Numbered from the stretch's first letter, positions 35,647 to 44,690 are shown. The stretch is DNA of 64,000 nt from Chryseobacterium sp. 18061 (GCA_902706205.1 CACSKA010000012.1:1-64000), one strand, 5' to 3'. Notes: a model not told the origin generated them from the letters alone. Made by a program: numbers and translations.

Positions 35647-36345
35647 ATGAATAAAATCCTGTTAGTTGATGATGACCGGGAGCTCACCTCCCTGTTAAAG
35701 GAGCTGCTCGACATGGAAGGCTTCGATGTGCTGGTTGCCCACGATGGGGAACAGGCACTGGCGCTTTTAGATGACAGCATCGACCTGCTTTTGCTCGACG
35801 TAATGATGCCGAAGAAAAACGGTATTGATACCCTTAAAGAGCTGCGACAGACACACCAGACACCGGTCATTATGCTGACCGCACGCGGCAGCGAACTCGA
35901 TCGTGTACTCGGCCTTGAGCTGGGCGCAGACGACTATCTGCCAAAGCCGTTTAACGACCGCGAGCTGGTCGCTCGTATTCGCGCAATTCTGCGCCGTTCC
36001 CACTGGAGCGAACAGCAGCAAACCAGTGACACCAGTTCACCGAACTTAGAAGTGGATTCCCTGAGCCTCAATCCTGGCCGTCAGGAAGCGAGCTTCGATG
36101 GTACGACGCTGGAACTGACCGGCACCGAGTTCACGCTGCTTTACCTACTGGCGCAGCATCTCGGCCAAGTGGTTTCCCGTGAACATCTGAGCCAGGAAGT
36201 GCTGGGCAAACGCTTAACTCCGTTTGACCGTGCTATCGATATGCATATTTCCAACCTGCGCCGTAAATTGCCAGAGAGGAAAGATGGTCACCCATGGTTT
36301 AAAACCTTACGTGGCCGCGGCTATCTGATGGTTTCCGCTTCATGA
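35647..36345 (+). CDS. cpxR: Envelope-stress response regulator CpxR
   Basis: OmpR-family regulator of the Cpx response. The protein is 232 aa as in E. coli. Receiver domain with phospho-acceptor Asp51 in LLLDVMMPKKNG, then a C-terminal winged helix (about residues 135-230). Its stop overlaps the cpxA start (ATGA). Confidence 0.98.
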   Translation: MNKILLVDDDRELTSLLKELLDMEGFDVLVAHDGEQALALLDDSIDLLLLDVMMPKKNGIDTLKELRQTHQTPVIMLTARGSELDRVLGLELGADDYLPKPFNDRELVARIRAILRRSHWSEQQQTSDTSSPNLEVDSLSLNPGRQEASFDGTTLELTGTEFTLLYLLAQHLGQVVSREHLSQEVLGKRLTPFDRAIDMHISNLRRKLPERKDGHPWFKTLRGRGYLMVSAS

Positions 36346-37715
36346 TAGGAAGTTTGACCGCACGCATCTTTGCCATTTTTTGGTTAACCCTGGCACTGGT
36401 GTTGATGCTGGTACTGATGTTGCCCAAGCTTGATTCGCGCCAGATGACAGAACTGCTGGACAGCGAACAACGCCAGGGGCTGATGATTGAACAGCACGTC
36501 GAAGCGGAACTTGCGAACGATCCGCCCAATGATTTGATGTGGTGGCGTCGGCTGTTTCGCGCCATCGACAAATGGGCACCTCCGGGACAACGCCTTCTGC
36601 TGGTGACCAGCGAAGGCCGGGTGATCGGCGCAGAACGCAACGAAATGCAGATCATTCGTAACTTTATCGGCCAGTCCGATAACTCTGATCATCCGCAGAA
36701 AAAACGCTATGGCCGACTGGAAATGGTAGGGCCCTTCTCCATTCGTGATGGGGAAGATAACTACCAGCTCTACCTGATTCGCCCGGCCAGCACCTCGCAA
36801 TCTGATTTCATCAACCTGTTGTTCGACCGTCCGCTGCTGTTGCTGATTGTCACCATGCTGGTGAGTTCGCCGCTACTGCTGTGGCTGGCGTGGAGTCTCG
36901 CCAAACCCGCACGTAAGCTGAAAAATGCCGCCGACGAAGTGGCTCAGGGCAACCTGCGCCAGCATCCGGAGCTTGAATCCGGGCCGCAGGAATTCCTCGC
37001 CGCCGGTTCCAGTTTTAACCAGATGGTGACGGCGCTCGAAAGGATGATGACCGCCAACCAGCGCCTACTTTCTGATATTTCCCATGAGCTGCGTACGCCG
37101 TTAACGCGTCTGCAGTTAGGCACCGCACTGCTGCGTCGCCGCACAGGGGAAAGCAAAGAGCTGGAGCGCATCGAAATGGAAGCGCACCGCCTGGACAGCA
37201 TGATCAACGACCTGCTGGTTATGTCGCGTAATCAGTCGAAAAACGCCCTGCTCAGCGAAAACCTGAAGGCCAATCAGCTGTGGAGTGAAGTGCTTGATAA
37301 TGCGGCATTTGAAGCGGAACAGATGGGCAAATCGTTCACCGTAGAATACCCGCCAGGCCCGTGGCCGCTGTACGGTAACCCGAATGCGCTTGAAAGTGCA
37401 TTTGAGAATATCGTGCGTAACGCGCTGCGCTACTCGCACACCAAAATATCGGTGAGTTTCTCGGTGGATAAAGACGGCATCACGATTAACGTCGACGATG
37501 ACGGCCCGGGCGTGAGTCCGGAAGACAGAGAGCAGATTTTCCGTCCATTCTATCGCACCGACGAAGCCCGTGACCGTGAATCCGGCGGAACCGGTCTTGG
37601 CCTGGCGATTGTCGAAACCGCAATTCAGCAGCACCGCGGCTGGGTCAAAGCCGACGACAGCCCGCTGGGTGGTTTACGTTTAACCTTGTGGTTGCCATTG
37701 TATAAACGGGGTTGA
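36342..37715 (+). CDS. cpxA: Envelope-stress sensor kinase CpxA
   Basis: Inner-membrane histidine kinase/phosphatase. The protein is 457 aa, the E. coli length. TM1 at residues 10-28, periplasmic sensor, TM2 about 163-185, HAMP, phospho-acceptor His248 in DISHELRTPLTR, and the ATPase domain with N box (ENIVRNALRYS), DDDGPGV and GGTGLGLAI. Translationally coupled to cpxR. Confidence 0.98.
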   Translation: MIGSLTARIFAIFWLTLALVLMLVLMLPKLDSRQMTELLDSEQRQGLMIEQHVEAELANDPPNDLMWWRRLFRAIDKWAPPGQRLLLVTSEGRVIGAERNEMQIIRNFIGQSDNSDHPQKKRYGRLEMVGPFSIRDGEDNYQLYLIRPASTSQSDFINLLFDRPLLLLIVTMLVSSPLLLWLAWSLAKPARKLKNAADEVAQGNLRQHPELESGPQEFLAAGSSFNQMVTALERMMTANQRLLSDISHELRTPLTRLQLGTALLRRRTGESKELERIEMEAHRLDSMINDLLVMSRNQSKNALLSENLKANQLWSEVLDNAAFEAEQMGKSFTVEYPPGPWPLYGNPNALESAFENIVRNALRYSHTKISVSFSVDKDGITINVDDDGPGVSPEDREQIFRPFYRTDEARDRESGGTGLGLAIVETAIQQHRGWVKADDSPLGGLRLTLWLPLYKRG

Positions 37716-37723
37716 TATTTCAG

Positions 37724-37757
37724 CCCTCTCCCTACAAAGGAGAGGGTCTGGATGAGG
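37724..37757. repeat. CCCTCTCC/GGAGAGGG hairpin element between cpxA and yiiM
   Basis: CCCTCTCC, 8-nt loop, GGAGAGGG, then GGATGAGGGG, between convergent cpxA and yiiM. Same family as the repeats at 19325 and 49661. It lacks a T-tract but is the only hairpin available to end either transcript. Confidence 0.65.
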
Positions 37758-37762
37758 GGAAT

Positions 37763-38437
37763 CTACGTCCCCCATAACCGCCGTGAATTATCCTCGATAT
37801 GCCCGCTCAAGCGCCGCTTCTGCATCGTCCTCGTCCAGCTCACCGATAACCCCGCCGCCGACAGCAAACGGCGATACTCCTCATCGTCATAGGGCGTATG
37901 CCACGCAATCGCCGCCGCGTCATACACTGACACATCGCTCAGGCGCGAAACCACCTCCAGCGGCTGCTCGCTCGACACCTTTCCCGCCATAATCACCCGA
38001 TACAGCCAGCCTATTTTGCCGCTGCTTTGCATCAGGGAAGACATATCGCTAATGCCGAAATGATAATTGAGCTTAAAGCACGGCGAACGCGGCTGCGTGA
38101 CCTGAATCAGCGCGTCTCCCCAACGGAAAATATCGCCGATAAACACGTTTTTTTCCGTCAGCCCAAGCGTAGATAAATTCTCGCCAAATGCCGGAGCGCA
38201 AAATAATTCCGCCTGCTCGGGAAACTCTCGCGCCCAGTCGGCATAATGTTCGCGCGGATAATGACAGAGCGCGCGATCGGGACCACCGTGAATTTTCTTT
38301 TCCGCCTGCTCATCACCCACCAGGCCGCACTCGGTCACCTCAAGCTCGCCATCCACCTGCAACTTTGCAATCGCGCTTGGGCGACTGCCCTCGTACTCCC
38401 GTACGCTGCCCGTAAATACATTTACCGGATATTGCAT
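37763..38437 (-). CDS. yiiM: MOSC-domain protein YiiM (6-hydroxylaminopurine resistance)
   Basis: Molybdenum-cofactor enzyme that reduces N-hydroxylated compounds such as 6-hydroxylaminopurine. The protein is 224 aa, the E. coli length. MOSC core with KKIHGGPDRALCHYP, FGENLST and the cofactor-cysteine region VTQPRSPCFKLN. The ATG at 38437 matches M(R/Q)YPV; the upstream in-frame extension is rejected. Confidence 0.96.
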   Translation of the reverse strand: MQYPVNVFTGSVREYEGSRPSAIAKLQVDGELEVTECGLVGDEQAEKKIHGGPDRALCHYPREHYADWAREFPEQAELFCAPAFGENLSTLGLTEKNVFIGDIFRWGDALIQVTQPRSPCFKLNYHFGISDMSSLMQSSGKIGWLYRVIMAGKVSSEQPLEVVSRLSDVSVYDAAAIAWHTPYDDEEYRRLLSAAGLSVSWTRTMQKRRLSGHIEDNSRRLWGT

Positions 38438-38549
38438 CTTCCCTCTCCTGTTCCCGACCCTCGTTACCGCTATTTTTGCACGTAAACTGCGCAAAATGCG
38501 ACATGCGTAAAGCCGTTGCTGGACGATTCATGTTATCCATTAGTTAAAT

Positions 38550-38564
38550 TGAAACACCATTTCA
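38550..38564. promoter_or_regulatory. KdgR-like operator upstream of the aldolase gene
   Basis: TGAAACACCATTTCA is an inverted repeat (TGAAA-N5-TTTCA) close to the KdgR consensus TGAAACATTGTTTCA, 19 bp before the start codon, a position suited to repression. Inference from motif and neighbourhood. Confidence 0.6.
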
Positions 38565-38582
38565 CTATAAGGAGTCAACGAT

Positions 38583-39476
38583 ATGACCCAGCATCTTCGT
38601 TTTACCGGCGTCTGGTGCCCCTCGATTACCCCGATGGACAGTGAAGGACAAATTGATTACGACGGGCTGAAACAACATTTCACCCGCCTCACCGACGCAC
38701 GCATCGACGTCATTCTGCTCATGGGCAGCATTGGTGAATTCGCGTCGTTTTCGCTGGAAGAACGCCTGACGCTTATCCGCAAAGCGCGGGCGATGTCATC
38801 TCTGACGATGGTCGCCAACGTCTCATCCACCTGCCTTAGCAACGTTTTCCAGATGGCGAAAACTGCTTACTCTTCGGGCTACGATGCGGTGATGGTGCTG
38901 CCGCCGTACTACTACGGCCAGACGGCAAATCAGGTGCTGAGCTATTTCCGTGAAATTGGCCAACGCCTCGACGGTAAATGGTTCGCCTACAATTTCCCGG
39001 CGCGAACCGGCTGCGATATCACTCCCGAAATTGCCGCCAAGCTTGCTGCTGAATTTCCGCACTTCGAGGGCATTAAAGATACGGTCGATTGCCAGTCGCA
39101 CACCCGCAACATGATCCACGCCACCAAAGCCGTGCGAGCCGATTTTGCCGTGCTGTCAGGCTACGACGAATACTTCATCCCGAACCTGATGGCGGGCGGC
39201 GCAGGGGTCATTTCTGGGCTGAACAACGTCATGCCTGAGTTATTTGTTCAGGCACGGGAAGCGTGGCAGAAAGGTGATTTAACCGCATTGACGCACGCAC
39301 AACGGGAGATCGGCCGCTTCATGTCAATTTACGCCATCGGCGATGATTTCGTGACCACGATTAAAACCGTCGTCTCACGCAAGTTCGGTTACTGTACACC
39401 CGTTTCTCGCAACGCGGGCGGGGCGCTCAACGCTGAACAGCTGGCAACCGTCGACCGTCAGTTCAGCATTCGCTAA
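38583..39476 (+). CDS. Dihydrodipicolinate-synthase-family aldolase, probable 2-keto-3-deoxygluconate aldolase
   Basis: Class I aldolase, 297 aa. The Schiff-base lysine is Lys165 (FEGIKDTVDC), with partner Tyr136 (FAYNFPARTG) and the substrate loop GSIGEF (48-53) replacing the GTTGE of true DapA, which argues against dihydrodipicolinate synthase. The closest pattern I recall is E. coli YagE, a KDG aldolase. Neighbouring kdgT (KDG permease) and KdgR-like sites before both genes support KDG cleavage to pyruvate and glyceraldehyde. AAGGAG precedes the ATG. E. coli K-12 has no gene here. Exact substrate is unproven. Confidence 0.8.
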   Translation: MTQHLRFTGVWCPSITPMDSEGQIDYDGLKQHFTRLTDARIDVILLMGSIGEFASFSLEERLTLIRKARAMSSLTMVANVSSTCLSNVFQMAKTAYSSGYDAVMVLPPYYYGQTANQVLSYFREIGQRLDGKWFAYNFPARTGCDITPEIAAKLAAEFPHFEGIKDTVDCQSHTRNMIHATKAVRADFAVLSGYDEYFIPNLMAGGAGVISGLNNVMPELFVQAREAWQKGDLTALTHAQREIGRFMSIYAIGDDFVTTIKTVVSRKFGYCTPVSRNAGGALNAEQLATVDRQFSIR

Positions 39477-39483
39477 AAACAAA

Positions 39484-39533
39484 AAAAGCCCGGTTACGCC
39501 GGGCTTGTTATGGTAGGCCCGGCGTAACCGGGC
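39484..39533. repeat. Terminator hairpin with an inverted copy
   Basis: GCCCGGTTACGCCGGGC (39488-39504) and its exact reverse complement (39517-39533) are 12 bp apart. Each arm folds on itself with a 5-bp stem, and the two can pair over 17 bp. It lies between convergent aldolase and kdgT genes. Only the left end has an A-tract, so it can act as a terminator for kdgT on the minus strand. Confidence 0.8.
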
Positions 39534-39546
39534 AGAATCATCGCCA

Positions 39547-40530
39547 CTATTTCACCGTATTACGCACATCGATTGCCACCGACCTGGCTTTCACTCTGCG
39601 TGACCAGACAGACGTAATAATCGGCACCAGAATCGAGGTAACAATCACCGAGGTCGCCACCAGCGACGTCGCTGCCGGGGCCATCGGTTTAAACGCGGGC
39701 ACCATTTCCGCAATTAACACCGGCGTAGCAACCGCAGCTCCCGCAGAACTGGACGCCGCAATCCCGGCGGTACCGTCACCGCCGCCAATCAGCCTATCGG
39801 CAATGATCAGCGGGATTCCCGTCACGACAATCACTGCCAGACCCAGTACAACACCCAGCACGCCGGTTTGGGCAATCACGCCTAAATCGATGGTATTACC
39901 CAGTGCGAAGGCGAAAAATGGGATCAACGTTTGCACCGCTTTGCCGAAGAACTCCCGCAATTCAGGATCAAGATTACCCAACAGGAAACCGACCAGGAAT
40001 GGCAGCACCGCACCGACAAACACGTGCGGCTCGAACGAGGCAATACCCGCCGTGCCGAGAATAATCATGGTCATCAGCGGGCCAGATTCCAGCGACATCA
40101 GCACGAACGCGCCAGCTTCTTCTTTGGTGCCGTACTGCTGCATGATAGAGGCGTACAGCCCGCCGTTGGTCATGTCCATACACGCGACAAGCGCCAGCGT
40201 GGATAGCCCGGCGAAGAACCCAGCCTCAACGCCATGCTCAGGGATAATACGTGATGCAATGGCGGCAACCACCCACGCCACAGCAATTTTGGTGACGACC
40301 AGCGTGCCGGATTTACGCAGAACCGTACCTGTCGCACTCAGCTTGATGGAAGCGCCCATACAGAAAAACCACACCGCCAGAATCGGCACCGTACCGGTGA
40401 TCATCCCGTTGGTGAACGAGCCGAAATACTTACCCGCATCAGGGGAAAAGGTATGACACAGCGCGCCGATAAACAGCGGAACCAGCATCATGCCACCGGG
40501 GATTTTTTCAATGGTACGTTTGATTTGCAT
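39547..40530 (-). CDS. kdgT: 2-keto-3-deoxygluconate permease
   Basis: Proton symporter for KDG in the inner membrane. The protein is 327 aa as in E. coli, with ten hydrophobic helices. KdgT family blocks such as ALVACMDMTNGGLYASIMQQ and GGGDGTAGIAASSSAGAA are intact. Position next to yiiM and sodA is as in E. coli, apart from the inserted aldolase gene. A KdgR-like palindrome and a CRP-like site lie upstream. Confidence 0.97.
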   Translation of the reverse strand: MQIKRTIEKIPGGMMLVPLFIGALCHTFSPDAGKYFGSFTNGMITGTVPILAVWFFCMGASIKLSATGTVLRKSGTLVVTKIAVAWVVAAIASRIIPEHGVEAGFFAGLSTLALVACMDMTNGGLYASIMQQYGTKEEAGAFVLMSLESGPLMTMIILGTAGIASFEPHVFVGAVLPFLVGFLLGNLDPELREFFGKAVQTLIPFFAFALGNTIDLGVIAQTGVLGVVLGLAVIVVTGIPLIIADRLIGGGDGTAGIAASSSAGAAVATPVLIAEMVPAFKPMAPAATSLVATSVIVTSILVPIITSVWSRRVKARSVAIDVRNTVK

Positions 40531-40654
40531 GTCACCACCCGTAAAAACCTGTTGTATTGGCTATGTTTTTAGCGTTTTCGTGCACTCGAGAGCGCCGCAG
40601 CAGGCAAAACAATAGTCCCTACGGGGAAAGAGAACAGTGATCCCACAAACAAAT

Positions 40655-40669
40655 TAAAACGCGGTTTTA
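40655..40669. promoter_or_regulatory. KdgR-like operator upstream of kdgT
   Basis: TAAAACGCGGTTTTA, an imperfect palindrome resembling TGAAACATTGTTTCA, 125 bp upstream of the kdgT ATG. kdgT is a known KdgR target in E. coli. Moderate motif match only. Confidence 0.5.
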
Positions 40670-40694
40670 TATTTAGAGGATCAATGTTTTTATT

Positions 40695-40710
40695 TTTGAC
40701 ATTAATCACA
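40695..40710 (-). promoter_or_regulatory. Candidate CRP site upstream of kdgT
   Basis: TGTGATTAATGTCAAA on the minus strand matches TGTGA-N6-TCACA at 8 of 10 core positions. Confidence 0.5.
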
Positions 40711-40728
40711 TCTCACGGCTGAAGACAT

Positions 40729-40758
40729 AAAAAAACCCCGCTAATCAGCAGGGTTTTT
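40729..40758. terminator. sodA terminator
   Basis: AAAAACCCCGCT...AGCAGGGTTTTT: GC-rich stem with T-tract on the minus strand, 36 bp past the sodA stop. Confidence 0.88.
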
Positions 40759-40793
40759 GTGTTGCCAGAAGGCAACAGAGGCGAGGAGTCGCC

Positions 40794-41414
40794 TTATTTT
40801 TTAGCCGCGAAACGTGCAGCAGCTTCGTCCCAGTTCACCACGTCCCAGAACGCTTTGATGTAGTCCGGGCGACGGTTCTGGAATTTCAGGTAGTAAGCGT
40901 GCTCCCACACGTCCAGGCCCAGAATTGGGAAACCGGAGGTGCCAGAAACAGCTTCACCCATCAGCGGGGAATCCTGGTTAGCGGTAGAAACAACGGCCAG
41001 TTTGCCGTCTTTCAGTACCAGCCACGCCCAGCCAGAGCCGAAACGGGTAGCAGCCGCTTTCTCGAACTCTTCTTTGAATTTATCAACAGAGCCGAAGGTG
41101 CTTTCGATAGCCGCTTTCAGGTCGCCCTGCAGAGTGGTACCGGTTTTCAGGCCTTTCCAGAACAGGCTGTGGTTTGCGTGACCGCCAGCGTTGTTACGCA
41201 GAACGGTTTTCTTGTCTGCTGGCAGCTGATCAAGTTTGGTGATCAGTTCTTCAACAGGCAGGTTTGCAAACTCAGGCAGGCTTTCCAGCGCAGCATTCGC
41301 GTTGTTCACATAGGCCTGGTGGTGTTTAGAGTGATGGATTTCCATCGTCTGCTTGTCGAAGTGCGGCTCAAGGGCATCGTACGCGTACGGCAGGGATGGC
41401 AGGGTATAACTCAT
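40794..41414 (-). CDS. sodA: Manganese superoxide dismutase
   Basis: Cytoplasmic dismutation of superoxide. The protein is 206 aa, the E. coli length. Mn ligands His27, His82, Asp168 and His172 are all in place (MEIHHSKHH, GGHANHSLFW, LDVWEHAYY). The ATG at 41414 has GGAG upstream and matches MSYTLPSLPYAY; four earlier in-frame codons are rejected. A Fur-like site overlaps the promoter. Confidence 0.98.
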   Translation of the reverse strand: MSYTLPSLPYAYDALEPHFDKQTMEIHHSKHHQAYVNNANAALESLPEFANLPVEELITKLDQLPADKKTVLRNNAGGHANHSLFWKGLKTGTTLQGDLKAAIESTFGSVDKFKEEFEKAAATRFGSGWAWLVLKDGKLAVVSTANQDSPLMGEAVSGTSGFPILGLDVWEHAYYLKFQNRRPDYIKAFWDVVNWDEAAARFAAKK

Positions 41415-41472
41415 ATTCATCTCCAATTATCATCGGGCGGCAGAGGTGTTACGCCGCGTAAGCAGTTGGTCC

Positions 41473-41510
41473 ATTATAGTTAATTAAATGATATTGAAAA
41501 TGTTTATCAA
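41473..41510 (-). promoter_or_regulatory. sodA promoter with Fur-like box
   Basis: Minus strand: TATAAT at 41473-41478 as -10, preceded by TTGATAAACATTTTCAATAT within 41489-41510, which matches the 19-bp Fur consensus at 14 positions and corresponds to the E. coli sodA Fur site. The remainder of the 288-bp sodA-rhaT gap shows no other site I can support. Confidence 0.7.
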
Positions 41511-41702
41511 TGCCGTAGTTTTAATAAGGTTATAACTGTTAGGTATGTGGCTGATTTTGTGAGCCTGCTCAAGAGGAACACGCGCTTTTTGCCAGGTATG
41601 GGGCTTGGACGGCAGCGGTCTGAAGGTTAATCAATTGACTAATTTTTACACTCGTCACGTCAGATGAAAGATTCATCGATGTAAAACATTGAGGGTAAAA
41701 AA

Positions 41703-42737
41703 ATGAGTCACGCGATTACGATGGGTATTCTTTGGCATTTGATAGGTGCGGCCAGTGCAGCCTGTTTCTATGCCCCGTTCAAGAAAGTTAAAAATTGGTC
41801 CTGGGAAACCATGTGGGCGATTGGTGGTTTTGTCTCATGGTTGATTCTGCCCTGGGCAATAAGCGCCATGTTGTTGCCTGATTTCTGGGCGTACTACCAT
41901 TCCTTTAATGCCTCTACGCTGCTGCCGGTGTTCCTGTTCGGCGCGATGTGGGGCATCGGGAATATCAACTACGGCCTGACCATGCGCTATCTCGGCATGT
42001 CGATGGGGATTGGTATCGCTATCGGCATCACGCTTATCGTCGGCACCCTGATGACGCCCATCCTCGACGGCCAGTTCCACGTGCTGGTCGGCACCGAAGG
42101 CGGGCGAATGACGCTGCTGGGCGTGCTGGTGGCCGTGATTGGCGTGGGTATCGTCACGCGCGCCGGTCAGCTGAAAGAACGCAGAATGGGCATCAAAGCC
42201 GAAGAGTTCAACCTGAAAAAAGGTCTGATTCTGGCGGTAATGTGCGGCATTTTCTCGGCGGGAATGTCCTTCGCCATGAACGCGGCCAAACCGATGCATG
42301 AAGCGGCGGCCGCCCTCGGCGTCGATCCCCTGTACGTGGCGCTGCCAAGCTATGTCATCATCATGGGCGGTGGCGCGGTCATTAACCTCGGCTTCTGCTT
42401 CTTCCGCCTGGCAACCAAGCCAAACCTGTCGGTAAAAGCAGACTTTTCGCTGGCAAAACCGATGATCATCGGCAATATCCTGTTTTCCGCCCTCGCGGGC
42501 CTGATGTGGTATTTGCAGTTCTTTTTCTACGCCTGGGGCCACGCCAGCATTCCAGCGCAGTACGATTACATGAGTTGGATGCTGCACATGAGTTTCTACG
42601 TGCTGTGCGGCGGTTTGGTTGGGCTGATTATGAAAGAATGGAACAATGCCGGTCGTCGTCCGGTCGGTGTGCTGAGTCTGGGCTGCGTGGTGATTATCAT
42701 CGCCGCGAATATCGTGGGCTTAGGCATGGCGAACTGA
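41703..42737 (+). CDS. rhaT: L-rhamnose/proton symporter RhaT
   Basis: Ten-helix inner-membrane symporter for L-rhamnose and L-lyxose. The protein is 344 aa as in E. coli; the GNINYGLTMRYLGMSMGIG and YLQFFFYAWGHA blocks are intact. Stop codon abuts the convergent rhaR stop. A GAAAGAT motif at 41666-41672 resembles one RhaS half-site, but a partner half is unclear. A second rhamnose importer is encoded at 48668-53560. Confidence 0.97.
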   Translation: MSHAITMGILWHLIGAASAACFYAPFKKVKNWSWETMWAIGGFVSWLILPWAISAMLLPDFWAYYHSFNASTLLPVFLFGAMWGIGNINYGLTMRYLGMSMGIGIAIGITLIVGTLMTPILDGQFHVLVGTEGGRMTLLGVLVAVIGVGIVTRAGQLKERRMGIKAEEFNLKKGLILAVMCGIFSAGMSFAMNAAKPMHEAAAALGVDPLYVALPSYVIIMGGGAVINLGFCFFRLATKPNLSVKADFSLAKPMIIGNILFSALAGLMWYLQFFFYAWGHASIPAQYDYMSWMLHMSFYVLCGGLVGLIMKEWNNAGRRPVGVLSLGCVVIIIAANIVGLGMAN

Positions 42738-43586
42738 TTACGCTGCTGTCTTATTACGATGACGCCACTGTCCTGGCGTCATCCCCACTTCCCGGTTAAA
42801 CACCACCGAAAAGTAGTTACTGTCCTCAAAACCGCAGTGCATCGCAATTTCCCCGATCATCAATTCTGAATGCTGCAGCAGATATTGCGCGTGGCAAATC
42901 CGCAACTGGCGTAAATAGTGGTTGATGGTCATCCCCGTCTGGCTGCGGAACTGCTGACGTAGCGTGCGTTCACTGCAAGTTTGCTGTTCGCAGAATTGAT
43001 CCAGCGCGAAAGTCCGGTTCAGGCTACCCGCCAGCGCGGTGAGCAGTTTATCGAGCAGCGCTTCGCTCTCCGTCGCGGCCAGATTATCCGTGGCGTATCG
43101 ATGACGGCGCAGCGCCACCACCAGCTGTGCAAACAGCAGCTCAGCCATGTCGTTCGCGTGGCTGCAGGTTTTATGGCTCTCTTGTTCCAGGGCGGTGATC
43201 ACCTGCCGTACCTGAGCCATGCCGCTACTGCCAATCCGCCAGTGCGGCGTCCAGACAGTGCCATGCAGGCCGGGAATGTGCGCCGCCCAGTCCAGATTGA
43301 GCTTCAACCGTTCCGGACAATAGATAATATTCTGCAGCACCAGGTCATTCACCGAGGCGTAGGAGTGCTTGTCTTCCGCGCGAATGTAAAACAAATCGCC
43401 CCGCGTTATGCGGTACGGGCGATCGTTGAGGATGTGCAGCCCGTTGCCGCGCCACACCAGCACCAGCTCACAGAACTCATGCGTGTGCTCAGCAAACACG
43501 TTTTGCGGGTAGCGATCGGCCACCGCCACCGCTTGCTGCGGCGACGTAAAAAATTCGGCTTTTCGAAGAATGAGTGGAGCAGGCAC
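42738..43586 (-). CDS. rhaR: Rhamnose-responsive activator RhaR
   Basis: AraC-family activator of rhaSR. The protein is 282 aa: N-terminal cupin rhamnose-binding domain (AEHTHEFCELVLVWRGNG) and C-terminal double helix-turn-helix ending GFEDSNYFSVVFNREVGMTPGQWR. The start is GTG at 43586, with GAGG 7 nt upstream; the first 12 residues differ from E. coli, so the start is less certain than the rest. Downstream of rhaS by 74 bp. Confidence 0.94.
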   Translation of the reverse strand: MPAPLILRKAEFFTSPQQAVAVADRYPQNVFAEHTHEFCELVLVWRGNGLHILNDRPYRITRGDLFYIRAEDKHSYASVNDLVLQNIIYCPERLKLNLDWAAHIPGLHGTVWTPHWRIGSSGMAQVRQVITALEQESHKTCSHANDMAELLFAQLVVALRRHRYATDNLAATESEALLDKLLTALAGSLNRTFALDQFCEQQTCSERTLRQQFRSQTGMTINHYLRQLRICHAQYLLQHSELMIGEIAMHCGFEDSNYFSVVFNREVGMTPGQWRHRNKTAA

Positions 43587-43660
43587 AGCGAAACCTCAAA
43601 CAGCGGATAACCGGATATTATTAGCTGTTTTTACAGCAAAAAACGGTGACTGGTCTCGCG

Positions 43661-44497
43661 TTACTGAAGTACGGTGTCGCGCCCCTGACGAATGTCACGC
43701 GGAGACCATTGAAACTCGCGGCGAAAAAGCGTCGAAAAGTGGTTACTGTCGCCAAAACCACAGCGAAATGCAATATCTGTGACGCTTTCGTCACTGTGGC
43801 GGAGAAGGTGACGCGCTTTGGTCAGTCGAATGCGATTGAGGTAGCGCTGCGGCGTCATACCGGTATGTTGTTTGAGTTGGCGATGTAGGGTACGCAGCGA
43901 CAGCGAAAATCGGTCAGCAACCTCTTCCCAGCACACATCGTCGGCGAAATGGTCTTCCAGCCACGCCATCAGCAAACTCAGGCGAGCATCGTTATTGGTC
44001 GCCTCTGCCGCCAGGCTGCCTTTACGCAAATGCACCAACAGCTGCATAAACAGAATTTCGCGGTTGGCGATGGCGTGCATGTCATCCCCACTATCGAGCG
44101 CTTCCATCTGCTGTACAACCTGCCGGACTTGTTGCAACACCGCCTGATTCACCCGCCAGTGCGACGGGTATACGCCATCCTGCTCCTGCGGCAGCAGCTG
44201 TTGCAGGCCGGACAGAAACCGGAACGCGTCCGGAGACCGGTATAGCACATTGGTCAGACACAGATTGTCGGTGTGCTCATACAGATGCCTGTCGTGATCG
44301 CGCACGAAACAGACCGTACCGCCGGTGATGGTGTACGGCTGGCCGTTAAATACGTGAATACCCGTGCCGTGTTCGACGATCACAATCTCATGAAAATCAT
44401 GGTGATGTTCCGGGAATTCAGCCTGTGGAAGCCGTGGCTCAATGGCAACAGGTGCATGTCCTGACGGAAAAAAATCCACGCTGTGCAATACGGTCAT
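43661..44497 (-). CDS. rhaS: Rhamnose catabolism activator RhaS
   Basis: AraC-family activator of rhaBAD and rhaT. The protein is 278 aa, the E. coli length. Cupin domain (FPEHHHDFHEIVIVEHGTGIH) and C-terminal HTH ending GFGDSNHFSTLFRREFQWSPRDIRQ. First gene of the rhaSR operon, divergent from rhaB. Not to be confused with the ABC binding protein that is also called RhaS. Confidence 0.97.
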   Translation of the reverse strand: MTVLHSVDFFPSGHAPVAIEPRLPQAEFPEHHHDFHEIVIVEHGTGIHVFNGQPYTITGGTVCFVRDHDRHLYEHTDNLCLTNVLYRSPDAFRFLSGLQQLLPQEQDGVYPSHWRVNQAVLQQVRQVVQQMEALDSGDDMHAIANREILFMQLLVHLRKGSLAAEATNNDARLSLLMAWLEDHFADDVCWEEVADRFSLSLRTLHRQLKQHTGMTPQRYLNRIRLTKARHLLRHSDESVTDIAFRCGFGDSNHFSTLFRREFQWSPRDIRQGRDTVLQ

Positions 44498-44672
44498 GAC
44501 GGCCCCACTAAATGAGAAAAGTTATCAGGATAATAAGCAGCCCCCGCCATTCTCACCTTGAATTTTTGACAGCAAAGCGCGCAAACCCTGTTCGTTTTTC
44601 AAGAAACGACAGGAAAAATCAGGAAATGCGTCCAGCGTCACACCCGTATGAAACGGCATCATTACTGGAAAC

Positions 44673-44688
44673 TGTGAAGCCCCTCACG
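44673..44688. promoter_or_regulatory. CRP site in the rhaS-rhaB region
   Basis: TGTGAAGCCCCTCACG matches TGTGA-N6-TCACA at 9 of 10 core positions. It lies immediately upstream of the RhaS site, the same order as the CRP site of E. coli rhaBAD. Confidence 0.85.
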
Positions 44689-44690
44689 TT

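Noticed and set aside
41640..41702. RhaS operator upstream of rhaT
   Set aside because: One GAAAGAT half-like motif is present, but no convincing partner half and the spacing to the start codon is odd; mentioned in the rhaT entry only.
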